55,912 nucleotides of DNA from Crenothrix polyspora (lineage in GTDB: Bacteria > Pseudomonadota > Gammaproteobacteria > Methylococcales > Methylomonadaceae): the NCBI GenBank assembly GCA_945877505.1, contig CAMDWT010000006.1, positions 1 to 55,912 of the forward strand, read 5' to 3'. A model generated the notes under the pieces. The model was not told the origin of the DNA, made no database searches, and saw only the letters and a program-made list of their open reading frames with translations. Positions 35,147-43,700 of the stretch are shown here, one piece after another. The position numbers and the translations under genes are program-made. The stretch's first letter is position 1. Each line of letters starts with the position of its first letter.

Positions 35147-35162
35147 GCACAATATATAGTGT
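35147..35162. promoter_or_regulatory. NrdR-like box upstream of nrdJa
   Basis: GCACAATATATAGTGT matches the NrdR consensus ACACWATATATWGTGT at 15 of 16 positions. A weaker half match (CAATATCTA) lies near 35113-35121. NrdR represses ribonucleotide reductase genes when dATP is high, usually from two such boxes at promoters. Confidence 0.7.
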
Positions 35163-35178
35163 TTTAAAAAAAATACAA
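35151..35178 (-). promoter_or_regulatory. predicted nrdJa promoter
   Basis: Read on the minus strand, TTGTAT (35178-35173) and TATATT (35156-35151) are 16 bases apart. The -10 lies inside the NrdR-like box, as expected if NrdR blocks polymerase. Confidence 0.45.
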
Positions 35179-35295
35179 TAGTTTTGTAACGTGAAATTAA
35201 GCATTTAAAAAAAGCGGTTTTTAGGTGTTTGTTTTATATAGCTTGTTTCAGTGTGGGGTTATAAGTTCATTCTATTTTACAAATTTAGGGCTGGG

Positions 35296-37050
35296 TTATT
35301 CGCTTAAGAAACCACCACTTTGATGTTGCCACATGGCAAAGTATTTACCTTTTTTATCCAGTAATTGTTGATGAGAACCCTGTTCAATTATTCGCCCTTT
35401 TTCCAGTACAATGATTCTATCCATGCTTAAGATGGTAGAAAGTCGATGAGCGATGATAATAGCGGTTTTGTTTTTGATGAGTTCAAAAATGGCAATTTGT
35501 AATTGTTTTTCCGTAAGTGAATCGAGTGCGCTGGTCGCTTCATCTAATACGATGATGGGCGCATCCTCTAGAAAAGCTCTAGCGATTGCAATGCGTTGCT
35601 TTTCTCCTCCCGATAGCTTTACACCTCGTTCCCCTACCAAGGTGTCAAATTGTTTAGGTAAACGATTAATAAAATCGAGGCTGCGGGATTTTTGGGCAAT
35701 ATTAAGGAGCGTTGTATCTGAAATATCAGTACCTAAGGTGATATTATCTCTAATGGAACGGTGAAATAAATCCGGTTGCTGAGGCACCATGGATATTTGG
35801 TTGCGCAAAGCTTCTAAGGTGAACGCTTTAGCATTAATGCCGTCAAAACTAATTGAGCCTTGTTGAGGATCAAGAAAGCGAAAGAGTAATTTAGTTAAGG
35901 TTGATTTGCCTGAGCCGGATTGTCCGACTAGGGCTATTTTTTCACCTGCTTTAATCGTTAAGTTGAAGTCTTCAAATAAATACGCTTGATGGGTGTTTTC
36001 TGCGTCATAGCTAAAATTGAGTTGATTAAAGCTTATAGCGCCTTTACTCATTATCAATGGGCGCGCCTCAGGTGCATCTTCTTCAAGATCGACTCTTCTA
36101 AAAACTTCCGCCATTTCTGAAGCATCGGCCAAGGCCGTAAATAAGGTTCTTATGTTACGGCCGAATTCCCATAGGCGCTGAATAAGAATAATCATAATTG
36201 ATTGAAATAAAACAAATTCCCCTACTTGAAAATGACCTAAGGTCCATTTTTCAATCATTAAGTAAACCAATAACAGCTCAATACCAAAAGTCATGATGCC
36301 TTGGACGGCAAAAGACGCAAAGGTAAAAAACCAAGCAATTTTTTTCTTTTGGTAAACGGTATCTGAGGCTTTGTTAATGTTGGCTTGTTCACGGGCTTCC
36401 ATAGCAAAGCTTTTGACGATGAAAATGTTGCTAATGGCATCGGAATAAACACCACCTACAATTGAATCTGCTTCAGCAACAGCTTTATCAAAACGCATTT
36501 TCCAGGTTGAAAAGGTGATGTTCCAGATAATGAAAAGACCCACCCAGATTAAGAAGTAATAAGCAAACTCGGGTTGTTGTTGGTAAAAGATCGTAAAGGA
36601 AATGATGACGGCTAAAATATTCATAAAAAACTGGAATAAGAACCAGTCCATAATAATTTCAAATGATCGTGAAAAGCGATTGGCTTGCTTGATTAAGCTA
36701 CCTGAAAAGCTATTCTCGAAAAAAGCATATTTTTGTTTTTTCAGCACATCAAAACAACGTTTCTCTAATAAATTTATACCACCACCATCTAATGGGATGA
36801 TGGCAATTTCTAGTAAACGCCAAGACACCCATACGCCGGCGTAGATAAAAGCAATCATCTTTAAATTGTCGAGTAACAAGACAAAGGTGGTTTCGGTATA
36901 AGGGAGTGCTAAGCCATTGGCAATATTTTTATAATAAACCGGGGCGGTTAAATCGAGTGTGATAGAGCATCCTAGTGCGAATAAAGCCATAAAGAAATAC
37001 GCTTTCTTTTGCCAAATCACTTTGCAGTATTCTTTAAAAATGATATCCAT
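35296..37050 (-). CDS. ABC exporter, fused membrane and ATPase domains
   Basis: A 584-aa half-transporter. The N-terminal ~310 residues hold six membrane segments (ABC exporter type 1 fold). The ATPase carries Walker A GQSGSGKS, the signature LSGGEKQR, Walker B IIVLDEATSALD and the switch histidine in IIAHRLSTIL. It would act as a homodimer exporting lipid, peptide or drug; the substrate cannot be told from sequence, so I give no symbol. It reads towards nrdJa with a 263-base gap. Confidence 0.92.
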   Translation of the reverse strand: MDIIFKEYCKVIWQKKAYFFMALFALGCSITLDLTAPVYYKNIANGLALPYTETTFVLLLDNLKMIAFIYAGVWVSWRLLEIAIIPLDGGGINLLEKRCFDVLKKQKYAFFENSFSGSLIKQANRFSRSFEIIMDWFLFQFFMNILAVIISFTIFYQQQPEFAYYFLIWVGLFIIWNITFSTWKMRFDKAVAEADSIVGGVYSDAISNIFIVKSFAMEAREQANINKASDTVYQKKKIAWFFTFASFAVQGIMTFGIELLLVYLMIEKWTLGHFQVGEFVLFQSIMIILIQRLWEFGRNIRTLFTALADASEMAEVFRRVDLEEDAPEARPLIMSKGAISFNQLNFSYDAENTHQAYLFEDFNLTIKAGEKIALVGQSGSGKSTLTKLLFRFLDPQQGSISFDGINAKAFTLEALRNQISMVPQQPDLFHRSIRDNITLGTDISDTTLLNIAQKSRSLDFINRLPKQFDTLVGERGVKLSGGEKQRIAIARAFLEDAPIIVLDEATSALDSLTEKQLQIAIFELIKNKTAIIIAHRLSTILSMDRIIVLEKGRIIEQGSHQQLLDKKGKYFAMWQHQSGGFLSE

Positions 37051-37181
37051 TTAGTTAGTTGATCGCTCATGGGTGGTTTTATCCATTATGCCGGATAAAA
37101 CCTAAAGGGGAGTCTTAAATTTAAGTATTTTAGGTAAGGCGCCAGAAAGATTCAAAAAGATAATGGCTTAATTCCCATGAT

Positions 37182-37212
37182 TATAATTTCAATACTTCAA
37201 TAATTGTTGTAT
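37182..37212 (+). promoter_or_regulatory. arsR promoter -10 and candidate ArsR operator
   Basis: TATAAT lies at 37182-37187. Just after it, at 37192-37212, is the inverted repeat ATAC-TT-CAAT-A-ATTG-TT-GTAT, centred 20 bases before ATG 37222. Such placement fits autorepression by ArsR until arsenite binds. A -35 is not evident. Confidence 0.55.
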
Positions 37213-37221
37213 AGTTGTAAT

Positions 37222-37557
37222 ATGGAAAAACAACTTGCAACAACACTATTTGAATCGCTGGCCTCAGGTGTTAGGTTAGATATTTATCGTTTATTGGTCA
37301 AAAATGCACCGGAAGGCTTAGTGGCGGGTGAAATTGCGACACAGCTATCTTTGCCTGCCACTAATTTATCCTTTCATCTGAAGGCCTTAGCTCAAGCAGG
37401 ATTAGTGAGCGTGGTTCAAGAAGGACGATATCAACGTTATCGGGCTAATCTTATTGTCATACAGGAACTGATTGCGTATCTGACTGCCGAGTGTTGTACC
37501 GGTAATCCCGAGCAGTGTTTTGACGGTGAGTTGGCGGCTGAGTGCTGTAAAAACTAA
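37222..37557 (+). CDS. arsR: arsenic-responsive ArsR/SmtB repressor
   Basis: A 111-aa winged-helix repressor from ATG 37222; a TTG start 18 bases earlier is rejected. The helix-turn-helix is around GEIATQLSLPATNLSFHLKALAQAG. The classical DNA-helix CxCxxC site is absent. Instead cysteines sit at the C-terminus: Cys91, Cys92 and Cys99 (ECCTGNPEQC), plus Cys108-Cys109. A similar C-terminal triad senses arsenite in the Acidithiobacillus ferrooxidans type ArsR. First gene of the ars operon. Confidence 0.93.
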   Translation: MEKQLATTLFESLASGVRLDIYRLLVKNAPEGLVAGEIATQLSLPATNLSFHLKALAQAGLVSVVQEGRYQRYRANLIVIQELIAYLTAECCTGNPEQCFDGELAAECCKN

Positions 37558-37590
37558 TTACTTTATAAACTATAGCTTGAGTTATTAATC

Positions 37591-38070
37591 ATGAATGTAT
37601 TATTTCTTTGTACCGGAAACTCTTGTCGCTCTGTACTGGGTGAAGCGACTTTTAATCATCTGGCGCCTGAAGGTTGGCGTGCGCTAAGTGCAGGCAGTAA
37701 ACCTACGGGAAAGATTCATCCCCGCTCTTTGGCTTTATTGGAACGTGAAGGTATTGCAACCGATGGGTACTTTAGTAAATCATGGACTGATCTGCCGGTG
37801 ACACCTGATATTGTGCTGAGTGTTTGTGGCAATGCAGCTAATGAAACCTGTCCTGCTTACCTAGGTCCTGTCCTTCGCAGTCATTGGGGGGTTGAAGATC
37901 CCGCTCATGTAGAAGGCTCAGAAGCAGAAATTGACGCTGCCTTTATGACCGCTTATGGCATCCTTCGCCATCGCATTGAACAGTTTTTAGCACTGCCTCT
38001 TGATGTGTTACAAAACGACCGTGAACAGTTGAAGGTTGAATTGGACCGCATAAGTACGTTGTTACCTTAA
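37591..38070 (+). CDS. arsC: arsenate reductase, low-molecular-weight phosphatase type
   Basis: A 159-aa protein with the phosphatase loop CTGNSCR (Cys7 to Arg13) at the N-terminus and DPAHVEGSEAEI as the aspartate loop. Two further cysteines (SVCGNAANETC) match the relay cysteines of the thioredoxin-coupled class. It reduces arsenate to arsenite, the form exported by Acr3. It lies 33 bases after arsR in the operon. Confidence 0.93.
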   Translation: MNVLFLCTGNSCRSVLGEATFNHLAPEGWRALSAGSKPTGKIHPRSLALLEREGIATDGYFSKSWTDLPVTPDIVLSVCGNAANETCPAYLGPVLRSHWGVEDPAHVEGSEAEIDAAFMTAYGILRHRIEQFLALPLDVLQNDREQLKVELDRISTLLP

Positions 38071-38087
38071 TTATAAGCAGAGACTGT

Positions 38088-38447
38088 ATGACTATTATTC
38101 AAGTATTTGATCCAGCTTTATGTTGTAGTACCGGTGTCTGTGGTGTGGATGTTGATCAGCAATTAGTCGGTTTTTCTGCTGACATCGATTGGGCGAAACA
38201 AAAAGGCGCTCAGATTGAGCGATTCAATTTAGCACAACAACCCATGGAGTTTGCACAAAATACTATCGTTAAAGCGTATTTGGAGCGTTCTGGTGTTGAA
38301 GCCTTGCCGTTGATTTTGGTGGATGGTGAAGTTGCGTTGGCTGGACGGTATCCTAGTCGAGCTGAATTGTCTCGATGGGCCGACCTTGTAATATCAGAAG
38401 AGAAGCCTAAGTCCGGTTGTTGCGACGGAAATAGTTCGTGCAGTTAA
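38088..38447 (+). CDS. arsD: arsenite metallochaperone ArsD
   Basis: A 119-aa protein. The metal-binding cysteines are exactly at 12, 13 and 18 (CCSTGVC), the positions that bind arsenite in ArsD, and a second pair sits near the C-terminus (GCCDGNSSC). ArsD hands arsenite to ArsA and raises its affinity. It lies between arsC and arsA, 29 bases before arsA, as in R773-type operons. Confidence 0.95.
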   Translation: MTIIQVFDPALCCSTGVCGVDVDQQLVGFSADIDWAKQKGAQIERFNLAQQPMEFAQNTIVKAYLERSGVEALPLILVDGEVALAGRYPSRAELSRWADLVISEEKPKSGCCDGNSSCS

Positions 38448-38476
38448 TTAAAGGATAGGCTCGTTGGAGATTAAAT

Positions 38477-40240
38477 ATGACCGCATTGAGATTTCTTGAG
38501 CAACCACCGCGATTTTTGTTTTTTACGGGTAAAGGTGGCGTAGGTAAGACTTCTGTTGCTTGCGCAACTGCCATAATGTTGACCACTGTTGGGCGGCGAG
38601 TGTTATTAGTGAGTACCGATCCGGCTTCAAATGTGGGTCAGGTCTTTGGTGTTCCTATTGGTAATCAAATCACCCTTATTTCAGCAGTGCCTAATTTATC
38701 TGCTTTAGAAATTGATCCTCAAGCGGCGGCTCAAAGTTATCGAGATCGCATCGTTGGACCTATTAGAGGCATTTTACCTGAAGCGGTTGTAAAAAGTATT
38801 GAAGAGCAATTGTCTGGGGCATGCACGACCGAAATTGCAGCCTTTGATGAGTTTACTTCTTTGTTGATAGACTCACCATTAACCGCAGATTACGAGCATA
38901 TTATTTTTGATACGGCGCCTACCGGTCATACCATTCGATTATTGCAATTGCCAGGTGCTTGGAGCCACTTTCTGGAAGAAGGTAAAGGTGATGCCTCTTG
39001 TTTGGGTCCATTGGCAGGTCTGGAAAAACAACGCAGTCAATACAAAGCCGCTGTTGATGCCTTAGCTAACCCACTGCGTAGTCGTTTGGTGTTGGTAGCG
39101 CGTGCTCAACAAGCCACCTTACGTGAGGTTGCACGAACACATGAAGAGTTGGCTTCGATTGGTTTGTCGCAGCAGTATCTCGTGATTAATGGCATCTTTC
39201 CAGAAGAAGACGTTGCACACGATAGGCTGGCAACGGCCATCTTCACACGTGAACAAAACGCGATGGCAACCATGTCAAAAGTCCTTAAGTCTTTACCTTG
39301 TGATCGCATTGAACTTAAACCTTTTAATTTGGTTGGCCTTGACGCGTTAAGAAAATTATTTACCCCTGTTTTATCTACACATAGCGCTACTGATACAAGT
39401 ACATCCGCTATCGAGACGCCCAGCCTGTCGAAACTAGTCGATGAAATTGCTAAAGATCAAAAAGGTTTAGTAATGTTGATGGGTAAAGGAGGTGTTGGTA
39501 AAACAACGTTAGCGGCTACTGTGGCTGTGGAGTTAGCTCTACGCGGCTTATCGGTCCATCTAACAACGTCTGATCCAGCGGCACATTTAAGCGACACGTT
39601 GCAAGGTGCTTTAGCAAATCTTACAGTAAGCCGAATTGACCCACAGGCAGAAACAGAACGCTATAGGGAAACTATTTTAGCGACTAAAGGTGCTCAGCTT
39701 GATGCGCAGGGCAGGGCATTGTTGGAAGAAGACTTACGCTCGCCGTGTACAGAAGAAATCGCTGTCTTTCAGGCTTTTTCAAGAGTCATTCGTGAAGCGG
39801 GACATAAATTTGTAGTGATGGATACGGCGCCAACAGGGCATACCTTATTATTACTCGATGCAACCGGGGCTTATCATCGTGAAGTCAGTCGTCAGATGGC
39901 GGGTTCTGAGGTTCATTTTTTGACCCCGATGATGCAGTTACAAGATCCTAAGCAAACTAAAGTGCTGTTGGTGACCTTAGCGGAAACTACGCCGGTACTT
40001 GAGGCGGCAAATTTACAAGCGGACTTGCGTCGTGCAGGTATAGAGCCTTGGGCATGGGTGATTAATAATAGCGTGGCTGCAGCGACAGTTCATTCTCCTT
40101 TGTTACGCCAGCGTGCCGAAAACGAATTGCAAAAAATTGAAGCGGTTGCCACTGTTCATTCGAAGCGCTATGCCGTTGTGCCTTTACTGGAAAATGAACC
40201 GATAGGGTTAGAACGTTTACACGAACTGGCTAACAACTAA
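38477..40240 (+). CDS. arsA: arsenite-activated ATPase ArsA
   Basis: A 587-aa protein with two homologous halves. Each has a P-loop GKGGVGKT (residues ~18-25 and ~336-343) and the switch DTAPTGHT. The arsenite-binding cysteines are visible in GACTTEIAAFDEF, DASCLGPLAG and RSPCTEEIAVFQAF. It energises the efflux permease with ATP. GGAG precedes the ATG. Full length, no defect seen. Confidence 0.96.
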   Translation: MTALRFLEQPPRFLFFTGKGGVGKTSVACATAIMLTTVGRRVLLVSTDPASNVGQVFGVPIGNQITLISAVPNLSALEIDPQAAAQSYRDRIVGPIRGILPEAVVKSIEEQLSGACTTEIAAFDEFTSLLIDSPLTADYEHIIFDTAPTGHTIRLLQLPGAWSHFLEEGKGDASCLGPLAGLEKQRSQYKAAVDALANPLRSRLVLVARAQQATLREVARTHEELASIGLSQQYLVINGIFPEEDVAHDRLATAIFTREQNAMATMSKVLKSLPCDRIELKPFNLVGLDALRKLFTPVLSTHSATDTSTSAIETPSLSKLVDEIAKDQKGLVMLMGKGGVGKTTLAATVAVELALRGLSVHLTTSDPAAHLSDTLQGALANLTVSRIDPQAETERYRETILATKGAQLDAQGRALLEEDLRSPCTEEIAVFQAFSRVIREAGHKFVVMDTAPTGHTLLLLDATGAYHREVSRQMAGSEVHFLTPMMQLQDPKQTKVLLVTLAETTPVLEAANLQADLRRAGIEPWAWVINNSVAAATVHSPLLRQRAENELQKIEAVATVHSKRYAVVPLLENEPIGLERLHELANN

Positions 40241-40258
40241 AACTAACTGGAGATAAAT

Positions 40259-41329
40259 ATGAGTTCGTCAATGAGGTTGTCTTTTTTTGATCGATATCTG
40301 ACCTTGTGGATTTTTATGGCAATGGGTTTGGGTGTTAGTGTGGGATATCTCTTCCCCACTGAAATTATCACATTAAACAATACCGTTTCAGTCGGCACTA
40401 CTAATATCCCAATTGCCATTGGCTTAATCGTTATGATGTACCCGCCGTTAGCCAATGTTCATTACGAAGAACTGGGTGACGTTTTCCGTAATTGGCGGCT
40501 ATTAAGTGTTTCTTTAGTGCAGAACTGGTTGATGGGGCCCGTGTTGATGTTTGCCTTGGCACTCCTCTTTTTGCGTGACTATCCGGCTTACATGACGGGT
40601 TTGATTTTGATTGGTTTGGCGCGCTGTATTGCCATGGTCATTGTCTGGAATCAATTGGCGAAAGGCGATAATGAGTATGCTGCAGGTTTAGTGGCCTTTA
40701 ATAGTTTGTTTCAGGTTTTGTTTTATAGTCTTTATGCGTGGTTGTTTGTTACCGTATTGCCGCCACTATTTGGAATTCAGTCCGGTGCTGTCGATATTAC
40801 CATGACTGAAATTGCCAAAAGTGTCTTTATTTATTTAGGCGTTCCTTTTATGGCGGGATTCCTGACACGTTTCTTTTTGATCCGTCGCAAGGGTAATGAG
40901 TGGTATCAGCAACTATTTATTCCCAAAATAAGTTCGTTGACCTTAATAGCACTGCTTTTTACCATCGTGGTCATGTTTTCGCTGAAAGGTAATTTGATCG
41001 TGCAATTACCCTTAGATGTCTTGCGGATTGCCACACCCTTGTTGATTTATTTTGTAATAATGTTTTTGGCGAGCTTTTTGATAGGTAAAGCGGTCGGAGC
41101 CAATTATGAAAAAACCACTACCTTAGCGTTTACTGCGGCCAGTAATAATTTTGAGTTGGCCATTGCTGTCGCAGTAGCCGTATTTGGTATTGATAGTGGC
41201 GAAGCTTTTGCTGCAGTAATTGGACCTTTGATTGAAGTTCCTGTGATGATCGCTTTGGTTAATGTGGCTTTTTATTTTCAGAGACACTTATCTTTTTCAA
41301 CTAAGGTTGCTTCGGTTAGTAAGCACTAA
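40259..41329 (+). CDS. acr3: arsenite efflux permease Acr3
   Basis: A 356-aa membrane protein with ten likely membrane segments, starting [17 protein letters not shown]. The essential cysteine is in the family motif [13 protein letters not shown]. It is of the Acr3 family, not the ArsB family, although the operon also has ArsA; the ArsA-Acr3 pairing is known in several bacteria. The start follows GGAG. It is convergent with eutC, 14 bases apart. Confidence 0.95.
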   Translation: MSSSMRLSFFDRYLTLWIFMAMGLGVSVGYLFPTEIITLNNTVSVGTTNIPIAIGLIVMMYPPLANVHYEELGDVFRNWRLLSVSLVQNWLMGPVLMFALALLFLRDYPAYMTGLILIGLARCIAMVIVWNQLAKGDNEYAAGLVAFNSLFQVLFYSLYAWLFVTVLPPLFGIQSGAVDITMTEIAKSVFIYLGVPFMAGFLTRFFLIRRKGNEWYQQLFIPKISSLTLIALLFTIVVMFSLKGNLIVQLPLDVLRIATPLLIYFVIMFLASFLIGKAVGANYEKTTTLAFTAASNNFELAIAVAVAVFGIDSGEAFAAVIGPLIEVPVMIALVNVAFYFQRHLSFSTKVASVSKH

Positions 41330-41343
41330 CAGTAGCGCGATTT

Positions 41344-42144
41344 TTAAGTGAGTAAAAAATTATCTGAGTCTAAGGTATCTAACTCGATATCCGTCGTTTC
41401 ATCTTTTAAATTGACACCTGAAAATTTAAGTTTTTCAGCCTCATGTATTAAGAACAGTAATTTTTTTAAAGCCTGCTCATAACGGAGACCTTTGTCGTGT
41501 ATGTTCGAAATACAATTACGGTTTGCATCGGTACTAAAATTGGCTTTTGCTTGATAAGTAAAGTAAATGCCCATGCTATCGGGTGAACTTAACCCCGGTC
41601 GTTCTCCAATCAATGTGATACATAGCCTAGCGTTATAATGATCAGCGACCTCATCACCAATGGCGACTCGACCATGTTTTATTAAGGTCAGTGGTGCTAA
41701 TTGGTAAGCATTTTCTTGTAAAGCAGGTAGTAATAATCGTAAGAAGGGTTCTGCGTGATGGGTAATTGCCTTAGAGGATAAGCCATCAGCAATAACAATG
41801 ACGGCATCAATAGGCTGTATCGTTTGTTTTTTTAAAGTAGCGATAGCTTCCGTATTTAACAAACGACCTAAGTCGGGGCGTTGCAAATACATCGTTTGAT
41901 TTTCGGCCTGACTCTGTAAAGTTTGAACAGGATTCCACAGCGTTTCTAGTCGTTGTGAGAGAGCGCTAAAATCTAAAGGGATATGAACGGCATCACGCGC
42001 TAGCGCATGTGCTAATTGAAACTCTAAACAGGCCTGGGTGGGTAAGCTCATGCCAGCTCTACCCAAAGCAATACGAGCACTTGTAAATTGACGTAGATTT
42101 TGCCAAGGATCTTGGCTTGTGGGTGACGATTTTAAGGTATTCAT
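41344..42144 (-). CDS. eutC: ethanolamine ammonia-lyase small subunit
   Basis: A 266-aa protein with the EutC pattern: LRQFTSARIALGRAG near the start, IVIADGLSSKA and CITLIGERPGLSSPDSMG. It forms with EutB the adenosylcobalamin enzyme that splits ethanolamine into acetaldehyde and ammonia. Its start overlaps the eutB stop by four bases (ATGA). The acr3 gene converges on it. Confidence 0.95.
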   Translation of the reverse strand: MNTLKSSPTSQDPWQNLRQFTSARIALGRAGMSLPTQACLEFQLAHALARDAVHIPLDFSALSQRLETLWNPVQTLQSQAENQTMYLQRPDLGRLLNTEAIATLKKQTIQPIDAVIVIADGLSSKAITHHAEPFLRLLLPALQENAYQLAPLTLIKHGRVAIGDEVADHYNARLCITLIGERPGLSSPDSMGIYFTYQAKANFSTDANRNCISNIHDKGLRYEQALKKLLFLIHEAEKLKFSGVNLKDETTDIELDTLDSDNFLLT

Positions 42145-43538
42145 TGGCCCATGTCCTTGAGTCTTTGTAAAGAAGGTTTGAATAAGGCGGGTATCTCTGT
42201 GTTTTGACGCAGTTGATTGTGGTCATTAAATATTTGATGCTCTTGTAGCCATACTTCGAACTCAGGAGCAGGTCTAAGACCTAATACTTGGCGAATATAA
42301 AGGGCATCATGGAAAGAGGTTGATTGATAATTAAGCATAATATCATCAGCGCCAGGGACGCCCATGATAAAGGTGCCGCCCGCCATAGCAAAGGAACTAA
42401 GTAATAAATCCATATCGTCCTGATCAGCTTCAGCATGGTTGGTGTAACAAATATCACAGCCCATCGGTAAGCCCAGTAATTTTCCACAGAAATGATCTTC
42501 TAAACCAGCCCGCATAATCTGTTTGCCGTCATAAAGATACTCTGGTCCAATAAAGCCAACGACGGTATTGACTAGCAAAGGGTTGAATTTTCGAGCAACG
42601 GCATAAGCTCTCACTTCGCAAGTTTGTTGATCCAGACCTTCATGGGCGTTGGCAGATAAAGCACTACCTTGGCCAGTTTCAAAATACATACAGTTACTAC
42701 CGATGGGGCCTCGACCCAATTCTAATGCCGCCTGATGAGCTTCCGTTAGTAAATTTAGGTTAATACCAAAGCTATCATTTGCTTTTTGTGTGCCGGCAAT
42801 GGATTGAAACACTAAATCAACTGGAGCACCTTGTTCGATGGCTTTTAGAGTGGTTGTTACGTGAGCTAAAACACAGGCTTGTGTAGGAATTTGATAACGT
42901 TCAATAACATCATGCAGTAAATATAATAGTCGAGAGGTGGCTTCAAGGTTGTCAGAGGCCGGATTTATACCAATGACCGCATCACCACACCCATAAAGCA
43001 AACCATCCAAAATACTAGCGGCAACCCCGGCAGGATTATCAGTAGGATGGTTGGGTTGTAGACGGGTAGAAAAGCGGTTTTCTAAGCCTATAGTATTTCG
43101 GAATTGGGTAATTACGCGACATTTCTTAGCAACTAAAATTAAATCTTGTATACGCATAATTTTAGAAACAGCAGCAACCATTTCTGGTGTTAATCCTTTG
43201 GCAATAGTGCTTAATGCTGCGGTAGTCGCTTGATCAGACAATAGCCAATTGCGAAAATCGCCTACAGTCAGATGACTAATGGCATCAAAAGCGTAAAGAT
43301 CATGATCATCAATGATTAGGCGAGTGACTTCATCGCTCTCGTAGGGAACAACGGCTTCAGTCAGAAAATGCTTTAAAGGTAAATCTGCTAGCGCCCATTG
43401 TGCGGCAACGCGTTCTAAATTATTGGCGGCAGCAAGGCCGGCTAGATAATCTCCAGAACGAGGCGGGGACGCCTTAGCCAAGAGATTGCCTAGCGTTTTA
43501 AAATCATAAGTCAAGTGGTTGGCGGTTGATTTATACAT
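42141..43538 (-). CDS. eutB: ethanolamine ammonia-lyase large subunit
   Basis: A 465-aa TIM-barrel subunit. Landmarks are GSNCMYFETGQGSALSANAH, VVGFIGPEYLYDGKQI, FCGKLLGLPMGCDICYTNHAEAD and the terminal RPAPEFEVWL. Full length for EutB (~453-465 aa). AGGA precedes ATG 43538. No reactivase (eutA), transporter, aldehyde dehydrogenase or microcompartment gene is nearby, so this is a minimal catalytic pair that probably uses ethanolamine as nitrogen source. Divergent from radA. Confidence 0.95.
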   Translation of the reverse strand: MYKSTANHLTYDFKTLGNLLAKASPPRSGDYLAGLAAANNLERVAAQWALADLPLKHFLTEAVVPYESDEVTRLIIDDHDLYAFDAISHLTVGDFRNWLLSDQATTAALSTIAKGLTPEMVAAVSKIMRIQDLILVAKKCRVITQFRNTIGLENRFSTRLQPNHPTDNPAGVAASILDGLLYGCGDAVIGINPASDNLEATSRLLYLLHDVIERYQIPTQACVLAHVTTTLKAIEQGAPVDLVFQSIAGTQKANDSFGINLNLLTEAHQAALELGRGPIGSNCMYFETGQGSALSANAHEGLDQQTCEVRAYAVARKFNPLLVNTVVGFIGPEYLYDGKQIMRAGLEDHFCGKLLGLPMGCDICYTNHAEADQDDMDLLLSSFAMAGGTFIMGVPGADDIMLNYQSTSFHDALYIRQVLGLRPAPEFEVWLQEHQIFNDHNQLRQNTEIPALFKPSLQRLKDMGQ

Positions 43539-43700
43539 TTAATGCGTCCTGAGCTCAGAAGATTCATTACGATAGCATTATTATATTAAAGTAATATTAT
43601 AGAAATTGATTAACTTAAGATGTGAACTATCACGATGAGTGAGGGTGTATTTTGTTACACTGAGTTATTGGGTCATTATTTAAATTTTTATTATTAAACC

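Noticed and set aside
35033-35150. Cobalamin riboswitch in front of nrdJa
   Set aside because: The leader is only about 100 bases and I find no B12-box-like sequence. The hairpin alone does not make a riboswitch.
37591-38070. A protein tyrosine phosphatase rather than arsenate reductase
   Set aside because: The extra cysteine pair and position between arsR and arsD favour arsenate reductase.
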